Source: Apostichopus japonicus | Lineage: Eukaryota > Echinodermata > Holothuroidea > Aspidochirotida > Stichopodidae | Length of the DNA stretch: 60,000 bases | Direction: 5' to 3' | Assembly: GCF_037975245.1 (NCBI RefSeq) | Contig: NC_092580.1 | Location: 17,372,001 to 17,432,000, forward strand | Part shown: positions 1-9,400 of the stretch, in pieces | Layout of the letters: each line of letters begins with the position of its first letter | How positions within the stretch are numbered: position 1 is the stretch's first letter | The notes under the pieces: model-generated | Told to the model about the DNA's origin: nothing | Database searches by the model: none | The model's input: only the letters and a program-made list of their open reading frames with translations | Translations under genes and position numbers: made by a program

Positions 1-729
1 TCCAGAAATAAATTGGGGCACTGAGATTTGTTCACAAGAAGATGTAACCCATCGCCTCTGAAGCTAACCTCATAGCTTATTAGTATACAATAGAGCAATG
101 AAGGGGGTGTTAATTTAGATGATACAGTAAAATCTCTTCGTCTATTGCGACTTCAGTGTAGTAACGCTAATACTATAGGGGAACCATACTATAGTACTAC
201 TAGTGCTCGGCGCGCTACCTCCTAAGGATCGCCACTTGCCCCATTGGAGGTTTCCTGTTCCCCGATCTGGTCTTCAGAGTAGTTTTTTGTGGATTACTTG
301 ACAGAAGAATGACTCTTTTATGTCGAACCGTTAAAGTCCATTTGTTTTATTTCATAACAAAAAGGAGGGATCGTAGTATGCTTCCGTGAAGTGTTCGCTT
401 CATTCGAACTGCATACTGGCTAGGCCCAGTGAAATCGGCGCTGGTGTTGTGCACTAACTTGGTCATAATCGCCGTGTTTTTTTTCGTCCTTCAGCCATGG
501 ATGAAGGCTAATTGCATGGGTAATGATATTTATGCAGCCCCAACAACACAACGGACCGGCATTTCTCTCGGATAGTTTACAACAGTTGTAAAACAAACTT
601 GAAATTTCTAACGATATAGCGTAATACAGTGGTTGTTCTCTCAGTGTAAATGTGCGTGTACTGTATATGGAACGATATGATCGTCGCGCATCCGATACAT
701 GCCTGAGCTTTGCACGTGTGTTCCTAACA
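1..729. other. Unannotated left flank, no gene recognised
   Basis: Mixed-composition DNA without a long open frame, tRNA or recognisable repeat. There are short imperfect dyads, for example around 378-416 (AGTATGC ... GCATACT). Nothing here supports a gene call. Confidence 0.5.
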
Positions 730-737
730 TGACGTCA
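713..737. promoter_or_regulatory. E-box and palindromic CRE-like sites
   Basis: CACGTG lies at 713-718 and the full palindrome TGACGTCA at 730-737. These are the consensus sites for bHLH and CREB/ATF factors in animals. No TATA box or start site is evident, and no convincing gene follows, so a regulatory role is only a possibility. An 8-bp perfect inverted repeat (AATCGCAT/ATGCGATT) lies just downstream at 755-762 and 783-790. Confidence 0.25.
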
Positions 738-1770
738 TCATTGTCTTGTTGTGAAATCGCATTCTCAGGTATCTATTTTCGGATGCGATTATTAAAACGT
801 TAATTACTAATTAGTCCTTGAGGTTTTCAAGGTGTTGAGGATAGTTTTGAACATAGATTTTCTCATAGATTCAGAGGAAGTTACTCTCGATGAGTTGGAT
901 TTTTCGTGTCATGGCCTCTTTAATCTCACAAAGGTCATTTGCAGTGTTTGTCTCTTTAAACTGAAATATGAGCTCAAGGGGAGTGTTTTCTTACAAAGCA
1001 ACAACAAGTATAGCCTGCCTTTTGAGTTGCTCCAAAAACAAAACACTTTAGATGGGTTCTGCCAATTCTCCAAATTCTCGGAAAATTTGTTGACGGATAT
1101 TGATTGTCCATAGTCCAAACTAGCTATCATGCATTCTGTTCATCTATTCTAAAGGGACTGAGGTGCAGGGGGGGGGGGGGGTGGGGAGTCTGTTGGTTTG
1201 TTGCTAGAGTCTGCATAGATGATCCTGGGTTTTGCGTTAAAGGGTGTGAAGACTCGCGCAAAAAGAAACGTCTAAATGCCGGTAATCTGACCTAGTTTCG
1301 AATGAGGTGTAACAAAAGTGTTAAACACAACCATCGATCCCAAAAAATACACACACACAACTTGCTACTATCGGTAATTAAACACTAGTGTACAGTCAGT
1401 ACATACAGCTGAGGTCAATACCCACAGCACAAGTGTTATACAGCGATGGACATCTCAGGTCCAGCTAAAGAAAACAAGGTATCACGTTTCCTTACTGTAC
1501 TGTCTGCATTTTGTAGCGACACAAACATAACGTCACTTACAAGCAATGGAAAGTTAACTTTTTCAGATGGCTGCATGCGGTTTGAGGCGAGTCTTCTATG
1601 CCTTTAGTGGTTCAGACTCGTTTTGACTAAAATGAGTTAAATGCTGCAGAGCTTTCAGGGTACTCGACTGACTGAATAATTACTAGCTTGGTTACGTAGG
1701 CCATCGGAAGCAGTATGTATCACTTAATAATTGTAAAGCTACATATATCTTGATGTTAAATGTGGTTTAT
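738..1770. other. Non-coding stretch with a G14 run
   Basis: A 93-codon open frame at 832-1113 begins with GTG and has no recognisable domain, so it is not called a gene. A run of 14 G at 1168-1181, followed by T and four more G, is the only other marked feature, and a short CA run occurs near 1350. Otherwise nothing is seen. Confidence 0.5.
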
Positions 1771-2350
1771 TCCCCAATTAAGGTTCTATTCTTGACTCTC
1801 TCCTGTTTATGATTTATATGAATGACGTCAGTTCTGTTTCCATGTATTCTACTCTTCTTTTGTTTGCTCGGACGCAAAAATTTTATTCTCAAACAGTGAC
1901 TTCAACACTTCACAATATTGTCTGCAGCGAGTAATGTTGGCATTCTCAACTGGTTTGCTGCAAATACTTCTAAACTAACTATATGGTGTTTAACTAATTG
2001 TCTGAAACTATATTTTTGATATACATGTTGATGGTCAGCAGCTCAAGCAGGCCGTAAAATTGATTGGAGTTCATATTGATTCAAATCTTTCTTGGAGCAA
2101 CCACACTTCACACATTTGCAATCAAGCTTTTTAAGGGTGTACTTCGTGGATTGAAGCATACTTTACCGCGATCTATCCTGCAGCAGATTTATCTTATCAT
2201 ATTCTACCTCATTTATCTTACTGTTGTGCTGTTTGGTCTGGTACCACTTGCAATCATCTGAATATATAACTTGTATATCTCGAAAAAGAGCCCTAAGGTT
2301 CGTCATAAATATTCTGCTGGTCCTCCCAATCGCACCAAAGACTTATTTCA
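1771..2350 (+). mobile_element. Degenerate LINE reverse-transcriptase fragment (CR1/L2/jockey type)
   Basis: Translated across several frames, this shows the conserved order of a non-LTR retrotransposon reverse transcriptase. CCCCAA and GGTTCT, separated by an inserted TTAA, give the PQ-GS motif. SILDSLLFMIYMNDVSSV follows from 1785. The usual FADD catalytic position reads FART, so the active site is lost. Next come a WFAANTSKL stretch near 1950, IGVHIDSNLSW near 2065, LPRSILQQIYLI near 2164, a frameshifted PHLSYCCAVW near 2210, and KRALRFVIN near 2287. Stops and frameshifts show it is dead. It covers only the C-terminal half of the RT domain; the 5' part and endonuclease are not visible. The exact clade cannot be fixed by eye. 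Confidence 0.85.
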
Positions 2351-3077
2351 TGTAATGTAGTATGTAGTTATATCCCCATTACTCAAATCATATGCTTCCA
2401 TGCCTCTTTGTCTTAAGAATAACTACTAACTTCCTGTTCCCTTCCCGAGTTTAGTCACCCCTCGCCCACATCATATTCGTAAAAGCCCCCCATTGTCTTA
2501 ATTCCATGAAATACTCATGCTTAACCACAGATGACAACCTGTTGTATCTCATGTGTATACAAATATGGTTAGTCATAGCACTCTCCTATGTGCCTTAGTA
2601 ATTATAAGTGAAAGACTCTGTGACTAACAGTTTAAGTCACAGAGAAATAATTGCCCCTTCACAGGAAGTTGTAATGACTTAAATACTGTAGTGTTTTAGT
2701 ATGGAAAAAGACTAAGATTCCAGACTTCAGAGAATGAAGTTCAGAAACACTCCAGCAACAATATCGCCTAACAGAAAAAATAAAGATTATATTCTACAAT
2801 TATATCTATGTCTGGAGTTTCTCTTTATCTGTTGTCAATAATACTTATTTAATAACGCAGCCCAAACTAATTAAGCCGGAGCACCCCAACGTAACATTAA
2901 CTAAGCAAATCTACTTATAGTAAGCGATATTATTTGTTTAAGCATTATAAGTTTTCCTTATGGTTTTTTGATGAGAGCTTTGCCACTGCTTTTCCAATTT
3001 CTTTGAGAGAGATTGATCTTTTCACTCATACAATACTACAAGCATGACACACATTCCTTGCAACCAGTGTATGGTAC
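2351..3077. other. Non-coding spacer between LINE fragments
   Basis: AT-rich sequence with no open frame of note and no recognised repeat family. It contains one perfect hairpin, annotated separately. It may include unrecognised retrotransposon sequence, because LINE fragments lie on both sides. Confidence 0.45.
2616..2644. repeat. Perfect 10-bp inverted repeat
   Basis: CTCTGTGACT at 2616-2625 is matched by its exact reverse complement at 2635-2644, leaving a 9-nt loop. No T-run or other context gives it a function. Confidence 0.6.
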
Positions 3078-3462
3078 AAACCATTAGGTATGATCAAGAG
3101 AAACTTTCTGAAAGAGGACAATGTTGTTAGGCTAAAGCAGTTGGTTAGGCCTTACCTGGAGTATGCTGTGCAGGCTTGGAATCCATATTTTGCTAAGGAT
3201 AAGGAAGTACTCGAGTACAAGTATTAAAACGGGTCTAATTGTAAACAGGTCTAATATTTGGTTTCTTCAGGTTTTTTCTCTACCATAGGGTCCTTCATGG
3301 GGACTTGATTGTCCCCCCTGATACTTTTTCCTACTAAACTAAATTAACTTCACTCGGTAGTCGGTATGTGCTTGCGCTGTCACTGTGAAAGTTTGGAATA
3401 ACTTATCCAGTCAAATCAGTTTAAAGTTACCTTCTGTGAAGTTGTTTTATGATGTTACATGA
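3078..3462 (+). mobile_element. Degenerate LINE RT C-terminal fragment
   Basis: A 49-codon open stretch from 3078 to a stop at 3225 reads LGMIKRNF, then LKQLVRPYLEYAVQAWNP and KDKEVLE. This is the hallmark C-terminal region of CR1/L2/jockey-type reverse transcriptases (LG-IKR-F ... LVRP-LEYA--VW-P--KD---LE). After a degraded gap the terminal signature VKVWNNLSSQISLKLPSV appears at about 3385-3440, followed by FYDV and a stop at 3460-3462. This piece overlaps in domain content with the end of the 1771-2350 fragment and differs from it in sequence. The two are probably different insertions rather than one split element. Confidence 0.85.
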
Positions 3463-3990
3463 TAAATCTATACTAAGTATCCTCTTTGTAGTTTCTTAAG
3501 GGTGGGCATGGGGGGTTGGTTGGAAAGTGATGAGGAGGGGAGGGATTGGTATAGATCTATATAGTTGAAGGTCAAGAGACACGTAGCAGATTCAAAACTA
3601 CATAGGCAAAATGTGCTAACCAAGATCCAAGACGTAAACAATGTCACACACAGTCAACAATATATCTGAAAATGGGTGCACAATAGTTCCGAGATTTGCA
3701 CAAGTCACTTTATGTACCTTGACCATTAAGTTATGTAACATATGGTTTGCCTTTCATGTAATGTGTGTATTTCTTTTGGTTCTGATACATTGGGGAGTGT
3801 GCTCTCGTTCAGCCAGTAATATTTCCGATGTGGTAAAACAATAGAGGTATACACAAAGAAGACACCAGAAGGTTTCTCTGATCATTCAACTATAAGCTCT
3901 TTTTTTAGTGTTATTGTGGTTGTTGTGACGAGATGGAAAAGAGAGCGAGGGTACACAGGGTTCTTACTTTTATACAGAGGATACTGCTTG
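3463..3990. other. Non-coding spacer, no gene recognised
   Basis: Includes a purine-rich, G-rich patch around 3505-3550. A 67-codon ATG frame at 3641-3844 has no recognisable domain and no supporting context, so it is not called a gene. Confidence 0.5.
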
Positions 3991-3998
3991 GGGAATAT

Positions 3999-4532
3999 CA
4001 GTGGCATTGCCATGGGGGGCCTGGGGGGCACTTGCCCTCCCCCCCAAAAATTTGTGCCCCCAGGTGCCCCCCCCCCCCAAATGTGAGTTGTAGTGTTAAA
4101 AAAATACTCAAAAACTTTTATAACAAAGGGCAAAACGTATTTTATGCATGCATCAGTTACACTTCTTTCCACCGACCATCCCAATAAACAGTTATTTTCT
4201 CACTAACAAGGTCACAGAGACCCCCTGAGTGAACCACTATTGCTTAAACTTCACTACTACCCTGCATGAATTTAATTTAAATTTTCAACACTCTTTCTTC
4301 ACGTTGTAAGCTTTCTCCAAACTTTTGAAAATTCTTGAGCATAAAGTTGCGTCAAATTGCAAAATATAGCACCAGATTGCATCTAAGGACCCTTAAGTAA
4401 TCAAAAATGTTATCTCTTCCCCTCAGACCCCTCCCCCAGGATGGCATTTACAAATAAACTTTGTGCTCCCAAAATAAGTGCTGCGCCCTCCCCTTGTGCC
4501 CCCCAAGATTGAAATGTCTGTCGACGCCACTG
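3999..4532. mobile_element. Non-autonomous hAT-type DNA transposon (MITE), 534 bp
   Basis: The element begins CAGTGGC and ends GCCACTG, a 7-bp exact terminal inverted repeat. G-runs or C-runs continue inside each end (GGGGGGC on the left, GCCCCCC on the right). It is flanked by a perfect 8-bp direct duplication GGGAATAT at 3991-3998 and 4533-4540. An 8-bp duplication with CAGTGGC-type termini is characteristic of the hAT superfamily. The interior is C-rich next to each end and AT-rich in the middle. It encodes no transposase: the 84- and 100-codon frames inside are low-complexity proline/glycine shadows. The intact duplication suggests a relatively recent insertion. Confidence 0.85.
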
Positions 4533-4540
4533 GGGAATAT

Positions 4541-4802
4541 ACATAGGCAGAGGGTGGTGAATGGTCCTTGGGAGGAAAACATTGGGCTATTATTAGGTAA
4601 CTCTCATAATATAACACAGCCCACCAGGGCTGTGTAGCACAGATCCCGTTTCACAACTTTTAGTGTATACTGTGAGCACTGGAATTATATCGTTTATGGA
4701 GAGGGGAGAAGTTATGTTACGTTAACGTTTCATTAGAAATAAAAGACAAGACACATTGCATGTTTCAAGGAGCAGGATGAGAGTCCTTTTTTTATTTTTG
4801 TT
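4541..4802. other. Short unique spacer with one hairpin
   Basis: Contains a perfect 9-bp stem, ACACAGCCC at 4614-4622 and GGGCTGTGT at 4627-4635, with loop ACCA. No open frame or known repeat is seen. Confidence 0.5.
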
Positions 4803-4818
4803 GGCCCTAAAAAGAGCC
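4803..4818 (-). promoter_or_regulatory. Orphan replication-dependent histone 3' stem-loop
   Basis: Read on the minus strand this is GGCTCTTTTTAGGGCC, a 6-bp stem (one U-G wobble) closing a UUUU loop. It fits the metazoan histone mRNA consensus GGYYCT-loop-AGRRCC that is bound by SLBP. It is preceded by CAAC, as often seen in histone genes, and followed 3' by a purine-rich stretch (AAAAATAAAAAAAGGA) where the U7-pairing element would lie. The ~100 bp upstream on that strand encode no histone C-terminus I can recognise. Beyond that, macrosatellite sequence begins. It may be a relic of a histone gene severed at the array border, or a chance match. Confidence 0.5.
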
Positions 4819-4891
4819 GTTGAGTATCCGTTGTCTTCTCAAGGATGGTTTGTGGGTAGTTGGTTGCTGGGGGAAACATGCAACATCTGTT
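4819..4891. other. Unique sequence up to the array border
   Basis: About 70 bp with no counterpart in the repeat units. Homology to the unit becomes visible from about 4892 onward. Confidence 0.4.
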
Positions 4892-5758
4892 GAATATAAA
4901 CTAGAAAAGAGTTATCAAACATGCTTTTTCAAATATTGCAATAAATGAAACATACATATATATATGGTTATAGCTAAAATGTATATATTGTGATATGTTA
5001 TGTTGATGGTGAATTATGAATGGTGCATGATGGATGGTAGCTGATTATTGTGTGTATAAAATTGCATATAAATATAAAAGAAAGCGATGTAATGCATGAA
5101 TGCGTGTGTGGGGCATTATGTGTATGGGGGAGTATGTATGTACATGTATGCCAGTAGGTCAATAGGTGGGTCGGTAGGAAGGTCAGTATGTTGGTAAGTC
5201 AGAAGGTAGGATAGGTAGTTCTGTACAGTAGGTAGGTATGTCAGTATCTGCAGGAAGGAAGGTCGGCAAGTTGTAGGGTATGTAGGTAATGTCTCTATCT
5301 AATGTAGGCCTATCTATCTAATGTATCTATCTAGTGTATCTTTTCAATGCATGTTTCGTTTATTCTTATTATTTTAAATCGATCTAAATTTGTCTCAGTG
5401 TTGTGTACCTTACTTTATAACCAATATCAATCTACTGTAATATGTAATGTAATGTATATATGTAATGTATATCTAATGTATTGTATACATTTATTGCAAT
5501 GGGGTAAATGACAAATGTTAAATGTATGTATGTATATACTGTACATAATGAATTTTAGTAGGTATGTATGATATGTATGTTTTAAACGAATGTATTGCAT
5601 GCATGTATCTATCTAATGTACCTAGCTATTGCATCTATTCAATGTATGTCTCTTTTTTTGTATCGATATAGTATATGTATCTAACGGCTCAATGTTATGT
5701 ATCTATATCTAATCAGCATCAAACTAAATGTGTATATCTAACATAACGTAACATATGT
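4892..5758 (+). repeat. Partial, diverged terminal unit (U0) of the macrosatellite
   Basis: From about 4892 the sequence aligns by eye with the AT-rich end of later units (compare 4903-5080 with about 16028-16220). Shared features include a GAAAAGA-TTATCAA start, ATATTGCAATAA, and a GTATGTTGATGGTG-like segment. A degenerate GTAG/GTCA tetranucleotide block follows at 5151-5289, then ATCT/GTAT-type sequence to 5758. Substitutions and indels are frequent, in contrast to the near identity among units from 17041 on. Only the right-hand portion of a unit is present: no GCTT block, MITE or 5S-like segment precedes it. This is the visible left end of the array. Confidence 0.8.
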
Positions 5759-6415
5759 ATGCTTGTTGGTTTAATTGCCTGCTTCCATTTTTTTTTATAG
5801 CTGGTACGTACGTTGCTTGTTTATCATGTGGATTTGTTTGCTTGCTTGTTGGTTTTTGATTCCTTGTCGAAGGCTAAAGGAATCTATGCGATGGTGATTG
5901 TGCATGTAAAGGTGTGTGGGTGTGTTTCTGTTTGTTACCCTCTTGATTGCTGGTTGATTTACTTCCCTGTGTGTTTTGTTATTTCTTGTATGTGTTTTTG
6001 CTTGCATGATGTTTGTATTGTGGATTGTTTGCTTGTATTCTAGTTTGTTTGCATTTTCTTTGTTTTGTCTGTTTCTTGTTTATGGTTGCATGTTCTTTGT
6101 TTTGTCTGTTTTCTTGTATATGGTTAGTTTGATTGACTGTTAATTTGTTTGCTTGCTTGCTGGTTGATTTGTTTCTTGTGGGTTTGTTTGATGGATTGCT
6201 GTTTGTCTTGTGGATTGCTTGCTTGGATGTGCATTGTTTGCTTGTTCTTTGTTTTGTTGGTTTCTTTGTGGATCTTTCATTTGCTTTCTTGCTGGTTTGT
6301 TTGCTTGCTTGCTGTTTTTTTGAATTCTCGCTTGTTTGATTTCGATCTTGTTGGGATGTTTGCTTGCTTGCTGGCTTACTTCTATTTCTTGTAAGCTAGC
6401 TTGATAGCTTGTATT

Positions 6416-9400
6416 TTTTCTCTCTCATAGATTTGCTTGAATGATTGCTAGTTGTTAGAGTGATTCCTAGCTGGTAAGTTTTCTTGCTTGCTGGCTTACT
6501 TCTATTTCATGTAAGCTTGCTTGATAGCCTGTTTTTTCTTCTCTCTCGTAGATTTGCTTGAGTGCTTGCTGGTTGTTAGAGTGATTCCTTGCTGGTAAGT
6601 TTGCTTGCTTGCTGGCTTACTTCTATTTCTTGTAAGCTTGCTTGATAGCTTTTTTTTTCTCTCTCGTAGATTTGCCTGAATGCTGGCTGGTTGTTAGAGT
6701 GATTCCTTGCTGGTATTTTTGCTTGCTTGCTGTTTTTTTTTTTCTGGTGGGTTTGCTCGGATCCTCGAATGATTGCCTTTTTGTCCATTGCTTTATTTAC
6801 TCTGTGGTTTATTCGCTCGCTGGCTCGCTGATGCGTTTGTTTTTCTTGTGAGCTCCCCACAGTTCCTTGATGGTTTGCTCGGTTGTCGGTTTGTGTGAGT
6901 GTTTGCTCTCTTGTTTCCCTCTTGATTGCTGGTTGATTTGTTTCCCTGTGTGTTTTGTTGTTTGTTGGGGGTGTTTTGTGTGTTTTTTTTTTGCTTGTTT
7001 TTTTTCTCTCTGGAAGATTTGCTTGAATGCTTGCTGGTTGTCAGAGTGTGTCCTTGCTGGTAAGTTTGCTTGCTTCCTTGCTTACGTCTATTTCTTGTAA
7101 GCTTGCTTGATAGCTTCTTTTTAGCTCTCTCGTAGATTTGCTTGAATACTTGCTGGTTTGTTAAAGTGATTCTGCTGTTTTTTTGAAGTCTTGCTTTTTG
7201 TTTGATTTCGATCTTGTTGGTAAGTTTGCTGGCTTACTGGCTGACTTCTATTTCATTTAAGCTTGCTTGATAGCTTTTTTTTTCTATCGTAGATTTGCCT
7301 GAATGCTTGCTGATTGTTAGGGTGATTCCTTGCTGGTAAGTTTGCTTGCTTGCTGGCTTACTTCTATTCTTGTAAGCTTGCATGATCGCTTGTTTTTTTT
7401 CTCTTGTAGATTTGCTTTAATGCTTACTGGTTGTTAGAGTGATTCCTTGCTGGTAAGTTTGCTTGCTTACTACTTAATTCTATTCCTGTAAGCTTGCTTG
7501 ATAGCTTGTTTTTTTTTCTCGTAGATTTGCTTGAATGCTTGCTTGTTTGTTAGAGTTATTCCTTACTGGTATGTTTGCTTGCTTGCTGTTTTTTTTTCTA
7601 GTGGGTTTGCTCGGATCCTCGAATGTTTGCTTGTTTGTCCGTTGCTTTATTTACTCGGTGGTTTGATCGCTCGCTCGCTGATGCGTTTGTTTTTCTTGTG
7701 GGCTCCCCACGGTTCGTTGATGGTTTGCTCGTTTGTCGGTTTGTGTGTGTTATTGCTCTCTTGTTTCCCCTTGATTGCTGGTTGATTTGTTTCCCTGTGT
7801 GTTTTGTCGTTTTTTGGGTGTGTTTTTGTTTTTTGTTTTTTTGCTTGCTTTTTTACTCTCTCTGTTTTCTCTTTTCCTCTTGTTAGTATGTTTGCTTGCT
7901 GGCTTACTTTTAGTTCTTGTAAGCTAGCTTGATAGCTTGTTTTTTCTCTGTCTCGTAGATTTGCTTGAATGCCTGCTGGTTGTTAGAGTGATTCCTTGCT
8001 GGTATGTTTGCTTGCTCACTGCTTGCTTCTATTTTTTGTAAGCTTGCATGATAGCTTGTTTTTTGTTCTCGTAGATTTGCTTGAATGCTATCTTGTTTGT
8101 TAGAGTGATTCCTTGTTGGTGTGTTTGCTTGCTTGCTTTTTTTTTTTTCTCGTGGGTTGCTCGGATCCTAGAATGTTTGCTTGTTTGTCCGTTGCTATTT
8201 ATTTACTCGGTGGTTTGATCGCTCGCTCGCTGATGTGTTTGTTTTTCTCATGGGTTCCCCACGGTTCCTTGATGGTATGCTCGTTTGTCTGTTTGTGTGT
8301 ATTATTGCTCTCTTGTTTCCCCCTTGATTGCTGGTTGATTTGTTTCCCTGTGTGTTTTGTTGTTTGTTGGCTGTGTTTTGTGTTGTTTTATTTTTGCTTG
8401 CTTCCTGCTTCTCTTGTGGATTGCGTGCTTGTATTGCGGTTGTTTGCACATTTTTTGTTCTGTCTGTTTTTCTTGTATATGGTTGGTTTGATTGACTGTT
8501 GTAAGCTAGCTTAGGCTCGTTTTTTTTCTCTCGTAGATTGCTTGAATGCTTGCTGGTTGTTAGAGTGATTCCTTGCTGATGTTTGCTTGCTTGCTGGCTT
8601 CTATTTCTTATAAACTTGTTTGATAGCTTTTTTTTTTTTTTTCCCTCTCTCGTAGATTTGCTTGAATGCTTGCTGGTTGTTAGAGTGATTCTTTGCTGGT
8701 AAGTTTGCTTGCTTGCTGGCTTACTTCTTTTTTTGTAAGCTTGCTTGATAGCTTGTTTTTTTTTTCTCATAGATTTGCTTGAATGCTTGCTTGTTTGTTA
8801 GAGTGATTCCTTGTTGGTGTGTTTGCTTGCTTGCTGTTTTTTTTTTCCCGTGGGTTGCTCGGATCCTAGAATGTTTGCTTGTTTGTTTGTGCTTTATTTA
8901 CTCGGTGGTTTGATCGCTCGCTCGCTCGCTCGCTGATGTGTTTGTTTTCCTTGTGGGCTCCCCACGGTTCCTTGATGGTTTGCTCGTTTGTCGGTTTGTG
9001 TGTGTTATTGCTCTCTTGTTTCCCCTTGATTGCTGGTTGATTTGTTTCCCTGTGTGTTTTGTTGTTTGTTGTTTGTTGTTTGTTGGGTGTGTTTTTGTTT
9101 TTGTTTTTTTGCTTGCTTGTTTTCTTCTCTCTGTTTTCTCTTTTCCTCTTTGGTATGTTTCCTTGCTTGTTTTCTTTTCTCTCTCTTAGATTTGCTTGAA
9201 TGCTTGCTGGTTGTTAGAGTGTGTCCTTGCTGATAAGTTTGCTTTCTTGCTGGCTTACTTCTATTTTATGTAAGCTTGCTTGATAGCTTGTTTTTTTTCT
9301 CTCGTAGAGTTGCTTGAATGCTTGCTGGTTTGTTAGAGTGATTCTACTGTTTGTTTTTAATTCTCGCTTGTTGTTTAATTTCAATCTTGTTGGTATGTTT

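Noticed and set aside
832-1113. 93-codon plus-strand open frame
   Set aside because: It starts with GTG, has no recognisable domain, splice context or neighbour, and could easily be chance.
1823-1830. Second TGACGTCA palindrome (CRE-like)
   Set aside because: It lies within the codons for the N-D-V residues of the LINE reverse-transcriptase motif, which explains it.
3641-3844. 67-codon ATG open frame
   Set aside because: No family resemblance and no promoter or exon evidence; the length is within chance expectation.
3882-4187. Overlapping open frames on both strands within the hAT element
   Set aside because: Proline- and glycine-rich translations of C/G runs; no transposase motif.
4819-4920. 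Histone coding sequence upstream of the minus-strand stem-loop
   Set aside because: No reading frame there ends like any histone C-terminus I know, and the sequence soon becomes macrosatellite.
6759-8866. BamHI blocks as separate genes or elements
   Set aside because: They lack terminal repeats or target duplications and are variants of the surrounding GCTT-type satellite.
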